From the NCBI GenBank assembly GCA_964548275.1, contig CAZJQI010000012.1, positions 15,519-79,518 on the forward strand: a stretch of DNA of 64,000 nt, read 5' to 3'. The notes under the pieces are model-generated. The model had not been told where the DNA came from and did no database searches. It worked only from the letters and a program-made list of their open reading frames with translations. The position numbers and the translations under genes were made by a program. The stretch is from JAUVUV01 sp964548275. GTDB lineage: Bacteria > Gemmatimonadota > Glassbacteria > GWA2-58-10. Positions within the stretch are counted from its first letter, which is position 1. Each line of letters opens with the position of its first letter. Positions 26,384 through 35,318 of this stretch are shown here, piece after piece.

Positions 26384-26424
26384 ACTTACCTGGAAATGTT
26401 TTTGCAATCTGTCCGGAGCTGAAT

Positions 26425-27891
26425 ATGAAGACTTCGAAATTTGCTTTTGGCATTGCGGCCGCCCTGTTAGTTCTGACATTCATCGACTGGGGGTGGGCGA
26501 GTTCAGTTCTGCTGGCAGCTGAGGGGGCCCATCACGGCGGGTCGGATCTCGGATCGACCCTCCCGTTGTGGAGTATTATCCCCTTTGCCGGGATTCTTCT
26601 CAGCATAGCTCTGCTTCCTCTATTGGCGCCTGAGTTCTGGCACCATCATTTTCCCAAGGTCAGCGCCTTCTGGGCGATTATCTTCGCTGTTCCTTTTCTG
26701 TTTGCTTACGGCGGCGAGGCCTGGTACGAGATACTTCATATCTACCTCGTCGACTATATCCCCTTTATCATCCTACTTTGGGGGCTGTTTACCGTCTCCG
26801 GTGGTCTTCTGGTCAGGGGTAAACTGACAGGAACTCCCATTGTCAATACGGTGTTCCTTCTGATCGGCACGATTATCGCCTCGTGGGTAGGAACTACCGG
26901 TGCCGCGATGATTTTGATTCGTCCGGTGATCCGTTCGAATAAAGAGCGCAAGAGCAAGGTGCATATCATCGTCTTTTTCATCTTCCTGGTAGCCAATATC
27001 GGCGGCAGCCTCACCCCGCTGGGGGACCCGCCGCTGTTTCTCGGGTTCCTTCACGGAGTGTCTTTCTTCTGGACCTTGAAACTGCTGCCAATGATGTCGT
27101 TTGTTTCGGTTATCCTGCTGGTTCTCTTTTTCCTGATAGACGCCGTTCTATACAATCGGGAAAGGAAAATCCCTGGCGAGATGGCCGCGGCAGGCAGAGA
27201 AAAAAAGCCGATCAAGGTGCTGGGGCTTTACAACCTGATTTTTCTGATGGGGATCATGGGAAGTGTGCTGATGAGCGGTATGGTGAAACTCGGGGAAGTC
27301 AATGTCGGTGGAGTGCATATGGGAATCCAGAATTTCCTGCGCGATATCCTGATCATAATCATGGGCCTGCTTTCCCTTTACTTCACCCCGAAAGCCATTC
27401 GGGAGGAAAACGAGTTCACCTGGTTTCCCATTCAGGAGGTGGCCTACCTGTTTGCCGGCATCTTTATGACTATCGTACCAGCTCTTGCCATCCTTCGTGC
27501 CGGGGAGCACGGAGCGCTCGCTTTCCTGATCGAAACCGTGCGCCAGCCGATACATTATTTCTGGATTACCGGTTCCCTTTCCAGTTTCCTGGATAATGCG
27601 CCCACCTATCTCACGTTTTTCAACAGCGCACTCGGCCAGCTCTTGCCCGGAATCCCCGAGGCCCAGGCCGTGCCAGAGCTGATGACCACACACGAGATTT
27701 ATCTCAAAGCGATAAGCTGCGGGGCGGTATTTATGGGAGCGATGACATATATCGGCAACGCGCCGAATTTCATGGTGCGTTCGATCGCCGAGGAAAGCGG
27801 AATCAAGATGCCGAGTTTTTTCGGCTTTATGGTCTATTCGATCTGTATCCTGATCCCCTTGTTCTTCCTGGTCACCATGATCTTCTTTTAA
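26425..27891 (+). CDS. nhaD: NhaD-type Na+/H+ antiporter (ArsB/NhaD superfamily)
   Basis: A 488-residue inner-membrane protein with about 12 hydrophobic segments. LPLWSIIPFAGILLSIALLP near the N-terminus, WVGTTGAAMILIRP and NIGGSLTPLGDPPLFLGF are characteristic of the sodium:proton antiporter branch related to citrate transporters. It probably exchanges Na+ for H+. It lies between mqnE and mqnC, with no obvious role in quinone synthesis, and is followed by a terminator. Confidence 0.82.
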   Translation: MKTSKFAFGIAAALLVLTFIDWGWASSVLLAAEGAHHGGSDLGSTLPLWSIIPFAGILLSIALLPLLAPEFWHHHFPKVSAFWAIIFAVPFLFAYGGEAWYEILHIYLVDYIPFIILLWGLFTVSGGLLVRGKLTGTPIVNTVFLLIGTIIASWVGTTGAAMILIRPVIRSNKERKSKVHIIVFFIFLVANIGGSLTPLGDPPLFLGFLHGVSFFWTLKLLPMMSFVSVILLVLFFLIDAVLYNRERKIPGEMAAAGREKKPIKVLGLYNLIFLMGIMGSVLMSGMVKLGEVNVGGVHMGIQNFLRDILIIIMGLLSLYFTPKAIREENEFTWFPIQEVAYLFAGIFMTIVPALAILRAGEHGALAFLIETVRQPIHYFWITGSLSSFLDNAPTYLTFFNSALGQLLPGIPEAQAVPELMTTHEIYLKAISCGAVFMGAMTYIGNAPNFMVRSIAEESGIKMPSFFGFMVYSICILIPLFFLVTMIFF

Positions 27892-27931
27892 GGGGATTTA
27901 TCAGGCCAGAGAAGATTTATGTTTTGCTGAC

Positions 27932-27980
27932 GGTTTGGGCGTGGAGTATCATTACTCACGCTCAAACCATTTTTCTTTTT
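27932..27980 (+). terminator. Intrinsic terminator after the antiporter
   Basis: GGTTTG-type arm (27932-27948) pairs with CTCAAACC-type arm (27953-27968) in a long, nearly perfect stem, followed by ATTTTTCTTTTT. Confidence 0.75.
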
Positions 27981-28018
27981 AAATCTTTTGGCATTAATTT
28001 TTCTCTGGTAGTTCTGCT

Positions 28019-29050
28019 ATGAGTACCGGCTTTCTTCGCTGTGGATTAGACTTGCTTGAGAATACCAGCCTGCACCAGCTTGGCGCTCTGGCGGACAGGG
28101 TCCGCCGCCGGTGGCACCCAGAGGGTGTTGTCACTTTTATCAACGACAGAAACATTAACTACTCGAATATCTGTATCAGCCGCTGCCGTTTCTGCGCCTT
28201 TTACCGCACCCAAAAAGATCCCCAGGCTTATCTACTGTCATACGAGGAGATAGGCCGGAAAATCGATGAGGCCAAATCCCGCGGCGCCGTGCAAATTCTT
28301 CTCCAGGGGGGGCTTCATCCAGACTTGAGTCTGGACTGGTACCTGGAGTTGCTGCGTTATATCAAGCGTTACCATCCGATTCACGTGCATGGTTTTTCCG
28401 CTCCCGAGATCGACCATATCAGCCGTGTTTCCAGCCTCAGTTCCGAGCGTGTGATCGAGAAACTGGCTGAGGCCGGGCTTGACTCGATCCCCGGCGGGGG
28501 AGCCGAAATTCTCTGCGCCCGGATTCGCCGCCTGATCAGTCCGCGTAAACTGGGCGTGAGACGCTGGCTCAAAATACACGAAACCGCTCACAGTCTGGGA
28601 CTCAAAACCACGGCCACTATGGTTTACGGGCTGGGGGAGAGGATGAGCGAGATTGTCGTTCACCTTCGCCATATCCACTCGCTTCAGGAGCGCACCGGTG
28701 GTTTTACCGCATTCATTCCCTGGAGTTTTCAGCCGGCAAACACCAGGCTGAGGCTTGAGAAAACCACCCCGGCGCTCTATCTGCGTATTCTCGCCGCAAG
28801 CCGGATACTGCTTGACAACGTGCCTAACGTTCAGGCCTCCTGGGTAACCCAGGGGCCCGATATCGCGCAGCTTGCCCTCTATTTCGGGGCCAACGATTTC
28901 GGCAGCACGATGCTCGAGGAGAACGTGGTGCGTGCCGCCGGCTGCAGTTTCAAAGTGATGGATGAAAAAACCATAGCCAGGCTGATCCGACAGGCGGGCC
29001 TTCTTCCGGCTCTCAGGAGGCAGGACTACAGTATCATTCGAATGCTCTAA
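28019..29050 (+). CDS. mqnC: Cyclic dehypoxanthine futalosine synthase (radical SAM)
   Basis: Cyclises dehypoxanthine futalosine, the step after removal of the base in the futalosine menaquinone pathway. The radical SAM motif CISRCRFCAFYR lies near residue 48, with VTFINDRNINYSNI before it. LLQGGLHPDL and IPGGGAEIL follow. 343 aa, paralogous to mqnE upstream. No strong ribosome-binding site is seen. The next gene starts 33 bases later. Confidence 0.92.
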   Translation: MSTGFLRCGLDLLENTSLHQLGALADRVRRRWHPEGVVTFINDRNINYSNICISRCRFCAFYRTQKDPQAYLLSYEEIGRKIDEAKSRGAVQILLQGGLHPDLSLDWYLELLRYIKRYHPIHVHGFSAPEIDHISRVSSLSSERVIEKLAEAGLDSIPGGGAEILCARIRRLISPRKLGVRRWLKIHETAHSLGLKTTATMVYGLGERMSEIVVHLRHIHSLQERTGGFTAFIPWSFQPANTRLRLEKTTPALYLRILAASRILLDNVPNVQASWVTQGPDIAQLALYFGANDFGSTMLEENVVRAAGCSFKVMDEKTIARLIRQAGLLPALRRQDYSIIRML

Positions 29051-29083
29051 AGCGGATGAATAACTTGAAAGGGACATATCGCC

Positions 29084-30034
29084 ATGGAGCAATCTTTATC
29101 CGTGCTGGAAAAAGCTCCGAAAGATTATAAGGGTTTTGCAGTGATCGGCGGAAGCGGCGCTTACGACATTGCTATGAATCTTATCGGTGAAGTTCTGGGT
29201 GAACTGTCCCTGGATACGCCTTTCGGCAGAGTCTCAGGCATCCGTTTCCTCGGTCTGGAATCAGCCACCGGCCCGGTCGCCTTCATCTCACGGCACGGCT
29301 GGACTGGCTACACGATTACTGCTCCGGATGTCAATTACCGGGCGAATATCTGGGCCTTGAAAGAGATCGGCACAACGAGAATCCTCTCCTGGAGCGGTCC
29401 TGGCTCGGTGGATCCGGATTTTACTCCTGGTGATTACGTTCTCCCGGAAGACCTGATCGATCTCACCAGCAAAAGAGAAAATACTTTTTTCACCGGAACC
29501 GGTCTGGGTTTTATCCGGCAGAATCCCGTGTTTTGTCCCACAATGCGGGAAGTGCTGGTCAGAAGCCTGGAAAGACTGGGAGCGGACTACCGTACCGGCG
29601 CTGTGTACGCGGTTACCGAGGGCCCCCGTCTGGAAACGCCGGCAGAGGTGCGGATGATAAAACGCCTGGGAGGGCAACTGGTGGGCATGACCCTGGCTCC
29701 GGAGGCGTTTCTGGCAACTGAACTCGAAATCTGCTACCACGCTTGCTGTTACGTGGCGAACTGGGCTGAAGGGGTAAAGGAACTTCCCTATAGAACAGGG
29801 GAGCTTTTCGAGGGAATGGTCGAGGAGAATCTTGGCTCAAGGGTGGAAAAGGCTGTTCAGGGTTTTGCGGGTATCGTGCGAGAGACCGCATCAGGGCTTT
29901 CGGCCTTGAAAAAACGCACCTGCCCCTGCGCAAGCGCCATGGAGCGATACCGGCGCACCGGGCGAATCGGGCCCGACTGGCGCACCTGGATTCTCCGGCC
30001 GGGGCAGCATTCGGACCACGACGGCTCTTATTGA
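29084..30034 (+). CDS. MTA phosphorylase / purine nucleoside phosphorylase family
   Basis: A 316-residue nucleoside phosphorylase of the MTAP/PNP type. IGGSGAYDI opens the fold, FISRHGWTGYTITAPDVNYRAN contains the RHG phosphate-site motif, and VTEGPRLETPAEVRM and GMTLAPEA form the base/ribose site. A Cys pair (CPC) lies in the C-terminal extension. The family cleaves 5'-methylthioadenosine with phosphate. Because it follows mqnC directly, it may act on aminodeoxyfutalosine in place of MqnB or MTAN; that is inference. The normal methionine-salvage role is the alternative. Confidence 0.8.
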   Translation: MEQSLSVLEKAPKDYKGFAVIGGSGAYDIAMNLIGEVLGELSLDTPFGRVSGIRFLGLESATGPVAFISRHGWTGYTITAPDVNYRANIWALKEIGTTRILSWSGPGSVDPDFTPGDYVLPEDLIDLTSKRENTFFTGTGLGFIRQNPVFCPTMREVLVRSLERLGADYRTGAVYAVTEGPRLETPAEVRMIKRLGGQLVGMTLAPEAFLATELEICYHACCYVANWAEGVKELPYRTGELFEGMVEENLGSRVEKAVQGFAGIVRETASGLSALKKRTCPCASAMERYRRTGRIGPDWRTWILRPGQHSDHDGSY

Positions 30035-30089
30035 CAAGACCTTTAAAGAAACCTAAATTCAGGCTTCAAGTAATTTATGAAATATAGCC

Positions 30090-30210
30090 AGAATACTCCG
30101 TGCTGTGCACGGGGATGAATGGCTCCTTTTTAGGGTTTGGGGGATTAACTGCTCCAAATATAATTAAAAATTTCCTTTTTGATGCCCCGCCTTGTAGGCG
30201 GGGAGCTTCA
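30090..30210. mobile_element. IS200/IS605-like end remnant (hairpins only)
   Basis: Two imperfectly spaced hairpins lie in a non-coding 293-base gap: CCGTGC-TGT-GCACGG (30098-30112) and CCCCGCC-TTGTA-GGCGGGG (30185-30203). Subterminal hairpins of this kind resemble ends of IS200/IS605-type elements or their transposase-less derivatives. No transposase or TnpB fragment is visible between them. The assignment rests on resemblance only. Confidence 0.35.
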
Positions 30211-30327
30211 CTAAAAATTGATACGTTAGAGAGCAGATAAACAGAAAAACTGTTCCCTGTTTTCATATCAGCGATCTCTCATTCTGTGATATTATTTTTG
30301 CGAATGTAATGATGGAGAAAATAATAT

Positions 30328-30735
30328 ATGGAAGAAAAAGTTCTGATAATAATCGGCAGTGAATCAGACCGTGAAGTCATGGCCAGAGCCGAGAAAGTGC
30401 TGGATGAGGCTGGCGTTGGCTACCGGACAGTCGTTTCCAGTGCTCACCGCGACCCGGACGGTACCAGGGGAAAGGTGATCCAGGCAGGCAGGGATGGAAT
30501 TAAAGTAATCATAGCAGGTGCCGGATTGAGCGCTGCTTTGCCGGGTTTTTGCGCATCCCTTTCGCCTTTGCCGGTAATCGGGGTACCGATCGCCTCCGGG
30601 GCTCTGGCTGGCCTGGATGCGCTTCTTTCGATCTCGCAAATGCCACCCGGAGTTCCTGTTGCAACAGTCGGGATAGACGGGGCGCAAAACGCTGCTCATC
30701 TCGCTTTGCGAATCTTAGGACTGATCAGTGATTGA
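30328..30735 (+). CDS. PurE-like (AIR carboxylase / N5-CAIR mutase) paralogue, short
   Basis: 135 residues with the PurE fold motifs: GSESD (10-14), SSAHRDPD (about 37-44), SPLPVIGVPI and SISQMPPGVPVATV. The family motif AAHLPG is changed to SAALPG, which loses a conserved active-site His, and the Trp after GSxSD is Arg. The C-terminal helix of normal PurE (about 160 aa) is missing. It may be a divergent PurE or have another role. The stop overlaps the start of the TsaC gene; no other purine genes are near. Confidence 0.7.
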   Translation: MEEKVLIIIGSESDREVMARAEKVLDEAGVGYRTVVSSAHRDPDGTRGKVIQAGRDGIKVIIAGAGLSAALPGFCASLSPLPVIGVPIASGALAGLDALLSISQMPPGVPVATVGIDGAQNAAHLALRILGLISD

Positions 30736-31414
30736 AAGGCTCGTTACAATCAGTGGTAGTGATTATCCGGAGGAGTTGCTCGATACGGCTGTCTCAGTGT
30801 TAAAAGAGGGTGCCGTGGTTGTTCATCCCACAGAAACGATTCACGGTTTCGGCTGCCGGTACGACAGCATCGAGGCGGTCGAGCGGATCAGGAGGATCAA
30901 GGGCAGGGAGGGTAAGAAGCCCATGATTCTGCTTGTTCCCGGAAAGCGCTGGATAGAGAGGCTTTGCCGGGAAGTGCCGGAGACGGCATGGAGACTGACC
31001 GAACTTTTCTGGCCGGGAGCGTTAACCATAGTTTTTCACGCCAGGCAACAGGTTCGCCAGAACTGCCCCTGGATCTATCAGACCGTGGCGCTGCGGCAGA
31101 GCGCGCATCCATTCACCTCCCGGCTTGTGCAGAAAATAGATTTACCGGTTGTCTCCACCAGCCTCAGCAGGTCCGGCCAGGCGTTGCCGCAGAACTCCCA
31201 CCGGTTTCTGGATAAGCTGGTAGAACAATTCAAAACGGACAATTCACTCCGGCTGGAGCTTGCAATTATAGACGAAAAGCTCGAAAATGGCTCATCACAG
31301 CCTTCCACCATTGTCTCGGTCGTGAATAAAGACTCGATCACTCTGATCCGTGAAGGAGCCCTGGCAGCCGGGAAAATTGCTGAAATAAGCGGTCTTAATG
31401 TACTCAAAAAATAG
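30728..31414 (+). CDS. tsaC: Threonylcarbamoyl-AMP synthase (Sua5/YrdC/YwlC)
   Basis: Makes threonylcarbamoyl-AMP for the t6A37 modification of ANN-decoding tRNAs. The 228-residue YrdC domain shows HPTETIHGFGCRYDS, RIKGREGKKPMILLV and LPVVSTSLSRSG. It starts with GTG overlapping the PurE-like stop. The pairing with a YwlE-like phosphatase matches the ywlC-ywlE neighbourhood of Firmicutes. Confidence 0.88.
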   Translation: MIERLVTISGSDYPEELLDTAVSVLKEGAVVVHPTETIHGFGCRYDSIEAVERIRRIKGREGKKPMILLVPGKRWIERLCREVPETAWRLTELFWPGALTIVFHARQQVRQNCPWIYQTVALRQSAHPFTSRLVQKIDLPVVSTSLSRSGQALPQNSHRFLDKLVEQFKTDNSLRLELAIIDEKLENGSSQPSTIVSVVNKDSITLIREGALAAGKIAEISGLNVLKK

Positions 31415-31460
31415 CAAAACCAGCTCATGCATGCTTATTGATTGCGGTCTGGTGAGATAG

Positions 31461-31958
31461 ATGATGACTGGAAAAGCCGATAGAAAAATCAACATTCTTT
31501 TTCTCTGCACCGGAAACACCTGTCGCAGTCCTATTGCAAAGGCCCTTTTTGAAGATATGCTATCCCGGAGCGAGTTGAAACACAGGCTCAGGGTTGAATC
31601 GGCTGGGACTATGGCAGCCGAGGGCAGTCCTGCAAGTCAATTTGCTGTTGAGGTTTGTCGGGAACACGGCCAGGAGCTTTCATCGCATAACAGCAAAACT
31701 ATCACAGATAAACTTATCGCAGACTCGGATCTGATTCTTGTCATGCAGGCCTCGCATAAAGCCTATCTCAGCCAGAGCAGGTCGGCTGATCAAAAAAAAA
31801 TTCGACTGTTAAGCGAATTTGCCACTGGAGTTGATAAAGACAAGGATATAGAAGATCCGCTCGGCGGCACCAAAAAGCAATATGAATTAACTTTCACGCA
31901 GATAAAAAACAGCCTGGAAGGCTTGCTTGTCTTTCTGACCGAAAAGTATGGCTTATAA
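31461..31958 (+). CDS. Low-molecular-weight protein phosphatase (YwlE-like)
   Basis: 165 residues. The P-loop CTGNTCRSPIAKAL (Cys16 nucleophile) is near the N-terminus and the catalytic-acid segment EDPLGGTKKQYE lies near the C-terminus. The GG after the DP motif resembles protein-arginine phosphatases rather than tyrosine phosphatases, which have DPY. Specificity is therefore uncertain. GTGAG lies upstream of the start; a second ATG follows immediately. Confidence 0.85.
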   Translation: MMTGKADRKINILFLCTGNTCRSPIAKALFEDMLSRSELKHRLRVESAGTMAAEGSPASQFAVEVCREHGQELSSHNSKTITDKLIADSDLILVMQASHKAYLSQSRSADQKKIRLLSEFATGVDKDKDIEDPLGGTKKQYELTFTQIKNSLEGLLVFLTEKYGL

Positions 31959-31997
31959 ATCCCAGACTATATAAAAGTCTGCCCGATACATTTTCGT

Positions 31998-32026
31998 TTG
32001 ACTTCAATCCCGTTCTAAAATAGATT
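31998..32026 (+). promoter_or_regulatory. Candidate promoter for the bactofilin module
   Basis: TTGACT (31998-32003), a 17-base spacer and TAGATT (32021-32026), located 64 bases before the GTG at 32090. Confidence 0.35.
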
Positions 32027-32089
32027 ACTAATACAGATGGTAGATCAAACATCCCGGACAAGACTTTCACCCGAAGAGGTGGCTCCCCT

Positions 32090-32761
32090 GTGAAGAAAAA
32101 CCATCTGACAATAATTTTTATGAAAGACACTAACCGGCCCCTGACCTATGAAATATCGATCAGGTTAATCATTTTTCTTTTGGTGCTATTTGTTGGAGGC
32201 GCTTCAACTTACGCATTTTTCATCAAGGGCTATTACTCTCTTTATCAGGACAACCAGAAACTGGAACAGATTATACGTTCGCTCAAGACTGAGATCGGCA
32301 CTTTCCAGAGTACAATAAACCTGCTCAATAAAGAGAGGTTAGCAAAAGAGGTTGAGGGGGAGGAACCCGTGCTGACCGGGCTGGATCAGGATACACTGAA
32401 AAGCGCTAACATTGTCGCGATCCAGGAACTGAAATTAATAACTTATCAAGATGCGGCTAAGCTGAGCTTTTCTTTCATTCTGGACAAGATCGTGGATGAC
32501 GGGCAAATGATTAGAGGCTATGTGTTCGTTGTGCTGAAAAATTCCGCAACCGACCAAAAATTAACTTCCTTTCCTAAAGTGAATTTCAGCCAGGGCAGAC
32601 CGGTTGATTATCGGCTCGGCGACCGTTTTGCCATCAGACGTTTCAAAGGATACCGTGGTGAGCTTAAACTGGTGAAGGAGGCAGACACGTTCCAGATTCT
32701 CGTTTATTCCGATGTAGGGAAATTGCTTTCCCGGCTCAGAAAAAATATTTCCAGGAATTGA
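32090..32761 (+). CDS. Membrane-anchored coiled-coil protein beside bactofilin
   Basis: 223 residues with a short cytoplasmic N-terminus, one membrane segment (about 25-46, LIIFLLVLFVGGAS), a predicted coiled coil (about 55-90) and a soluble domain. The N-terminal layout (LTIIFMKDTNRP then a membrane helix) resembles that of membrane-bound M23 peptidases encoded next to bactofilins, but no HxxxD/HxH peptidase motif is present. It may tether the bactofilin to the envelope. Starts with GTG. Confidence 0.6.
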   Translation: MKKNHLTIIFMKDTNRPLTYEISIRLIIFLLVLFVGGASTYAFFIKGYYSLYQDNQKLEQIIRSLKTEIGTFQSTINLLNKERLAKEVEGEEPVLTGLDQDTLKSANIVAIQELKLITYQDAAKLSFSFILDKIVDDGQMIRGYVFVVLKNSATDQKLTSFPKVNFSQGRPVDYRLGDRFAIRRFKGYRGELKLVKEADTFQILVYSDVGKLLSRLRKNISRN

Positions 32762-32792
32762 ACGATAAGCTTTTTGCGAGGATCCACAATCT

Positions 32793-33158
32793 ATGTTCAA
32801 TAAGAAAAGTAAAATCGTAATAGACAGTATCAGCAGCGTTCTCGGAGAATCCACTCAATTAAGCGGTAAGCTTGTTTTTGCCGGAACAATGCGGATCGAC
32901 GGCTATGTCGAAGGTGAAATTGTTTCGGACAAGAAAGACGATGGGAACAACACGCTTATAATTGGAGAAAAAGCCCAAGTCAATGGAGACATCCACGCGG
33001 ATACTGTGATTAACAGCGGCATGGTTGTCGGCAATATTTATGCTACCACGAGGGTGGCGATTAACGACCCCGGGCAACTGATCGGAGATGTCGAAACCTC
33101 CGAGCTTACAGTTGAAGAGGGTGTGATATTCAACGGAAAATGCAGCATGGTTCGTTAA
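32793..33158 (+). CDS. Bactofilin (polymer-forming cytoskeletal protein)
   Basis: 121 residues, DUF583 family. A short N-terminal tail is followed by a repetitive beta-helical core rich in Gly/Val/Ile (LVFAGTMRIDGYVEGEI, then IIGEKAQVNGDIHAD and MVVGNIYATTRV). Bactofilins polymerise without nucleotides and scaffold cell-wall enzymes. It is paired with a membrane protein 31 bases upstream. Confidence 0.92.
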   Translation: MFNKKSKIVIDSISSVLGESTQLSGKLVFAGTMRIDGYVEGEIVSDKKDDGNNTLIIGEKAQVNGDIHADTVINSGMVVGNIYATTRVAINDPGQLIGDVETSELTVEEGVIFNGKCSMVR

Positions 33159-33252
33159 TCCGTTCACACTTCGTGGATTATCCGTCTGACGCTATCTTGA
33201 ACTGACTGTGATTTTTGGCCTGCCCAGCTAACAATTTAATTCGGGAGGCAAA

Positions 33253-33978
33253 ATGATACTTTTTCGATATTCCAGATTTTATTCAATCCTTATCACTCTG
33301 CTCATGGTATTCGGCTGTACTGTAGAAATGCCGAAAGAGAAAAAGCTATCCGAGGTGGAAACGCTCTACCAGCAGGAACAGTACCAGAACGCGATGAGTG
33401 TTGCCAGGTTCAACCTGAGAAAAGATCCCAAGGACCCGGCATCGGTTGTCACTGTCTGGAAAGTTCAGGTGATCCAGGGAACGAAATCCATTGACTATGC
33501 ACAGCAGTTTTATTTCCAGGCCAAGGAAAGGGTTATCGCGTTCGGAGAACCCTCAATCCCATACCTGGGCAGGGGTTTAATGGAGGACTCTTATAATACT
33601 GTAAGACTTTTCTGCCTTTATGGCCTGGCTGAATTCGACGACACACTCTCGATAAATTATATCGCCAAAGTGTTCGAGCCGGCATACACTCTGGGCAGTA
33701 AACCGAGTAATGTCACCCTTGAATTCCTCCGTGGAGAGGCGGCAATGGTCATGGGTAACCGTCAACACACCGCGGCTTTCGAGGGAATTGCGGCTTTGGC
33801 GGAAACCGATGATGCCGAAATCGCCTCCAAAGTGGCGATCGCTTTTGGCGCAATGGGGGATAAACGTGCGATTCCGGTCCTGGAAAAAATGTCTGAAAAG
33901 TATGCCGGGAAACCCAATGACAACTGGGTGACAGAGGTAGCGGAAAATTCTTTGAAGATTTTGAAAGGCAGCCAGTAA
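33253..33978 (+). CDS. Lipoprotein with HEAT-like repeats
   Basis: 241 residues. The signal peptide ends in LMVFGC (lipobox Cys about 24). The mature part is helical, with a TPR-like start (LYQQEQYQNAMSVARFNLRKD) and HEAT/armadillo-like units near the C-terminus (VAIAFGAMGDKRAIPVLEKM). The role is unknown; scaffolding at a membrane is possible. It starts 11 bases after GGGAGG-type ribosome-binding bases and ends before a strong terminator. Confidence 0.7.
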   Translation: MILFRYSRFYSILITLLMVFGCTVEMPKEKKLSEVETLYQQEQYQNAMSVARFNLRKDPKDPASVVTVWKVQVIQGTKSIDYAQQFYFQAKERVIAFGEPSIPYLGRGLMEDSYNTVRLFCLYGLAEFDDTLSINYIAKVFEPAYTLGSKPSNVTLEFLRGEAAMVMGNRQHTAAFEGIAALAETDDAEIASKVAIAFGAMGDKRAIPVLEKMSEKYAGKPNDNWVTEVAENSLKILKGSQ

Positions 33979-34000
33979 AATATTCGAATATTCCGAATAG

Positions 34001-34034
34001 CCGGCTTCCCGGATGGCGGGAAGCCGGTTTTTTT
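34001..34034 (+). terminator. Intrinsic terminator after the HEAT lipoprotein
   Basis: CCGGCTTCCCG (34001-34011), loop GATGG, CGGGAAGCCGG (34017-34027), then seven T. It touches the 3' end of the convergent murA. Confidence 0.9.
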
Positions 34035-35298
34035 ATGTCGAGACGCGCATGATTTTCGCCCCCAGGCTGGCCAGTTTTACCTCGAGATGCTCGTAACCGC
34101 GGTCCAGATGATATATCCGGTGGATTTCAGAGCTGCCATCGGCAACAAGCGCTGCCAGAACCAGTGCAGCGGAAGCCCTGAGATCGGAGGCCATTACCGG
34201 GGCAGAGCTCAAGGGAGTGGGCCCGTTTATAATAATTTTTCTCCCCGAGACCTCGATATCGGCTCCGAAACGGGCAAGTTCCGGCACGTGAAGGATTCTG
34301 TGCTCAAAAATGTTCTCCTCGATTACACTTGTACCCTCAGCCTGGGTGGCAAGCGCGCAAAACTGGGCCTGCATATCTGTCGGAAAGCCCGGGTAGGGCG
34401 CGGTGCATAATTCAAATGCAGGCATTTTCCCTCCGGCTCTGACCAGCAGATTTTCCCTTCCTTTTTCGATTTTCACTCCGAGATTTTCCAGCAGCTCGGT
34501 TACCGACTGAACGTGTTCCGGACAGCAATCGTCGATAGCCACATCCCCTCCGGTGATCGCTGCCGCCACGGCAAAAGTCCCGGTCTCGATGCGGTCAGGG
34601 ATAACCGTGTGGCTCGCTTCTCCCAGGCTGGCGACCCCTTCAATCGTAATGACGTTTGTACCGGCTCCTTCCACTTTAGCGCCCATCGCTCTGAGCATCC
34701 TTGCCAGGTCGACGATCTCCGGTTCTGCAGCAGCGCCCTCGAGTACAGTCACGCCGCGGGCCAGGGTCGCGGCCATCAACACGTTGGCCGTTGCACCTAC
34801 ACTCGAACCGCACTGCCCTGTCAGGTTGATCCGGGCCCCGTTCAGCCTGTCAGCCCGCACATAAATATAGCCGCCGGAGGTGCTGATCTCGGCCCCCAGC
34901 ATTGAAAGGCCCTTGAGGTGAAGGTCTATCGGGCGCTGGCCGATAGCGCAACCACCGGGCAGGCTCACCTCCGCCTTGCCTTTGCGGGCAGCCAGGGGAC
35001 CGAGCACGTAGTAGGAGGCGCGCATTCTTCTCACCAAATCATAAGGGGCTTTTAAACCCCCGGCTCTGGAGGAGTCCAGCCTCAATTTCCCGGGCTCGCT
35101 CCGGCTGATCTCAACTCCCATGTTTTCCAGCACCTTGGTTATGGTGCGCACATCAACCAGGTCCGGCACATTATTCAGTTCGAGGGGCTCATCCGTTAAA
35201 AGCGAAGCCGCCATCAGGGCCAGGCATGAGTTTTTTGCACCGCTAACCCTGACTCTTCCGTTAAGGGGGCAGCTTTTCTGGATGATAAACTTGTCCAT
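34033..35298 (-). CDS. murA: UDP-N-acetylglucosamine 1-carboxyvinyltransferase
   Basis: First committed step of peptidoglycan synthesis. 421 residues of the EPSP-synthase fold. Lys22 (SGAKNSCLAL) and the catalytic Cys117 (LPGGCAIGQRPID) are present, so the enzyme should be fosfomycin-sensitive by the family rule. The prmC stop lies 20 bases upstream, suggesting a prmC-murA operon read leftward. Confidence 0.95.
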   Translation of the reverse strand: MDKFIIQKSCPLNGRVRVSGAKNSCLALMAASLLTDEPLELNNVPDLVDVRTITKVLENMGVEISRSEPGKLRLDSSRAGGLKAPYDLVRRMRASYYVLGPLAARKGKAEVSLPGGCAIGQRPIDLHLKGLSMLGAEISTSGGYIYVRADRLNGARINLTGQCGSSVGATANVLMAATLARGVTVLEGAAAEPEIVDLARMLRAMGAKVEGAGTNVITIEGVASLGEASHTVIPDRIETGTFAVAAAITGGDVAIDDCCPEHVQSVTELLENLGVKIEKGRENLLVRAGGKMPAFELCTAPYPGFPTDMQAQFCALATQAEGTSVIEENIFEHRILHVPELARFGADIEVSGRKIIINGPTPLSSAPVMASDLRASAALVLAALVADGSSEIHRIYHLDRGYEHLEVKLASLGAKIMRVST

Positions 35299-35318
35299 GG
35301 AAAACCTTTCAATTCACT

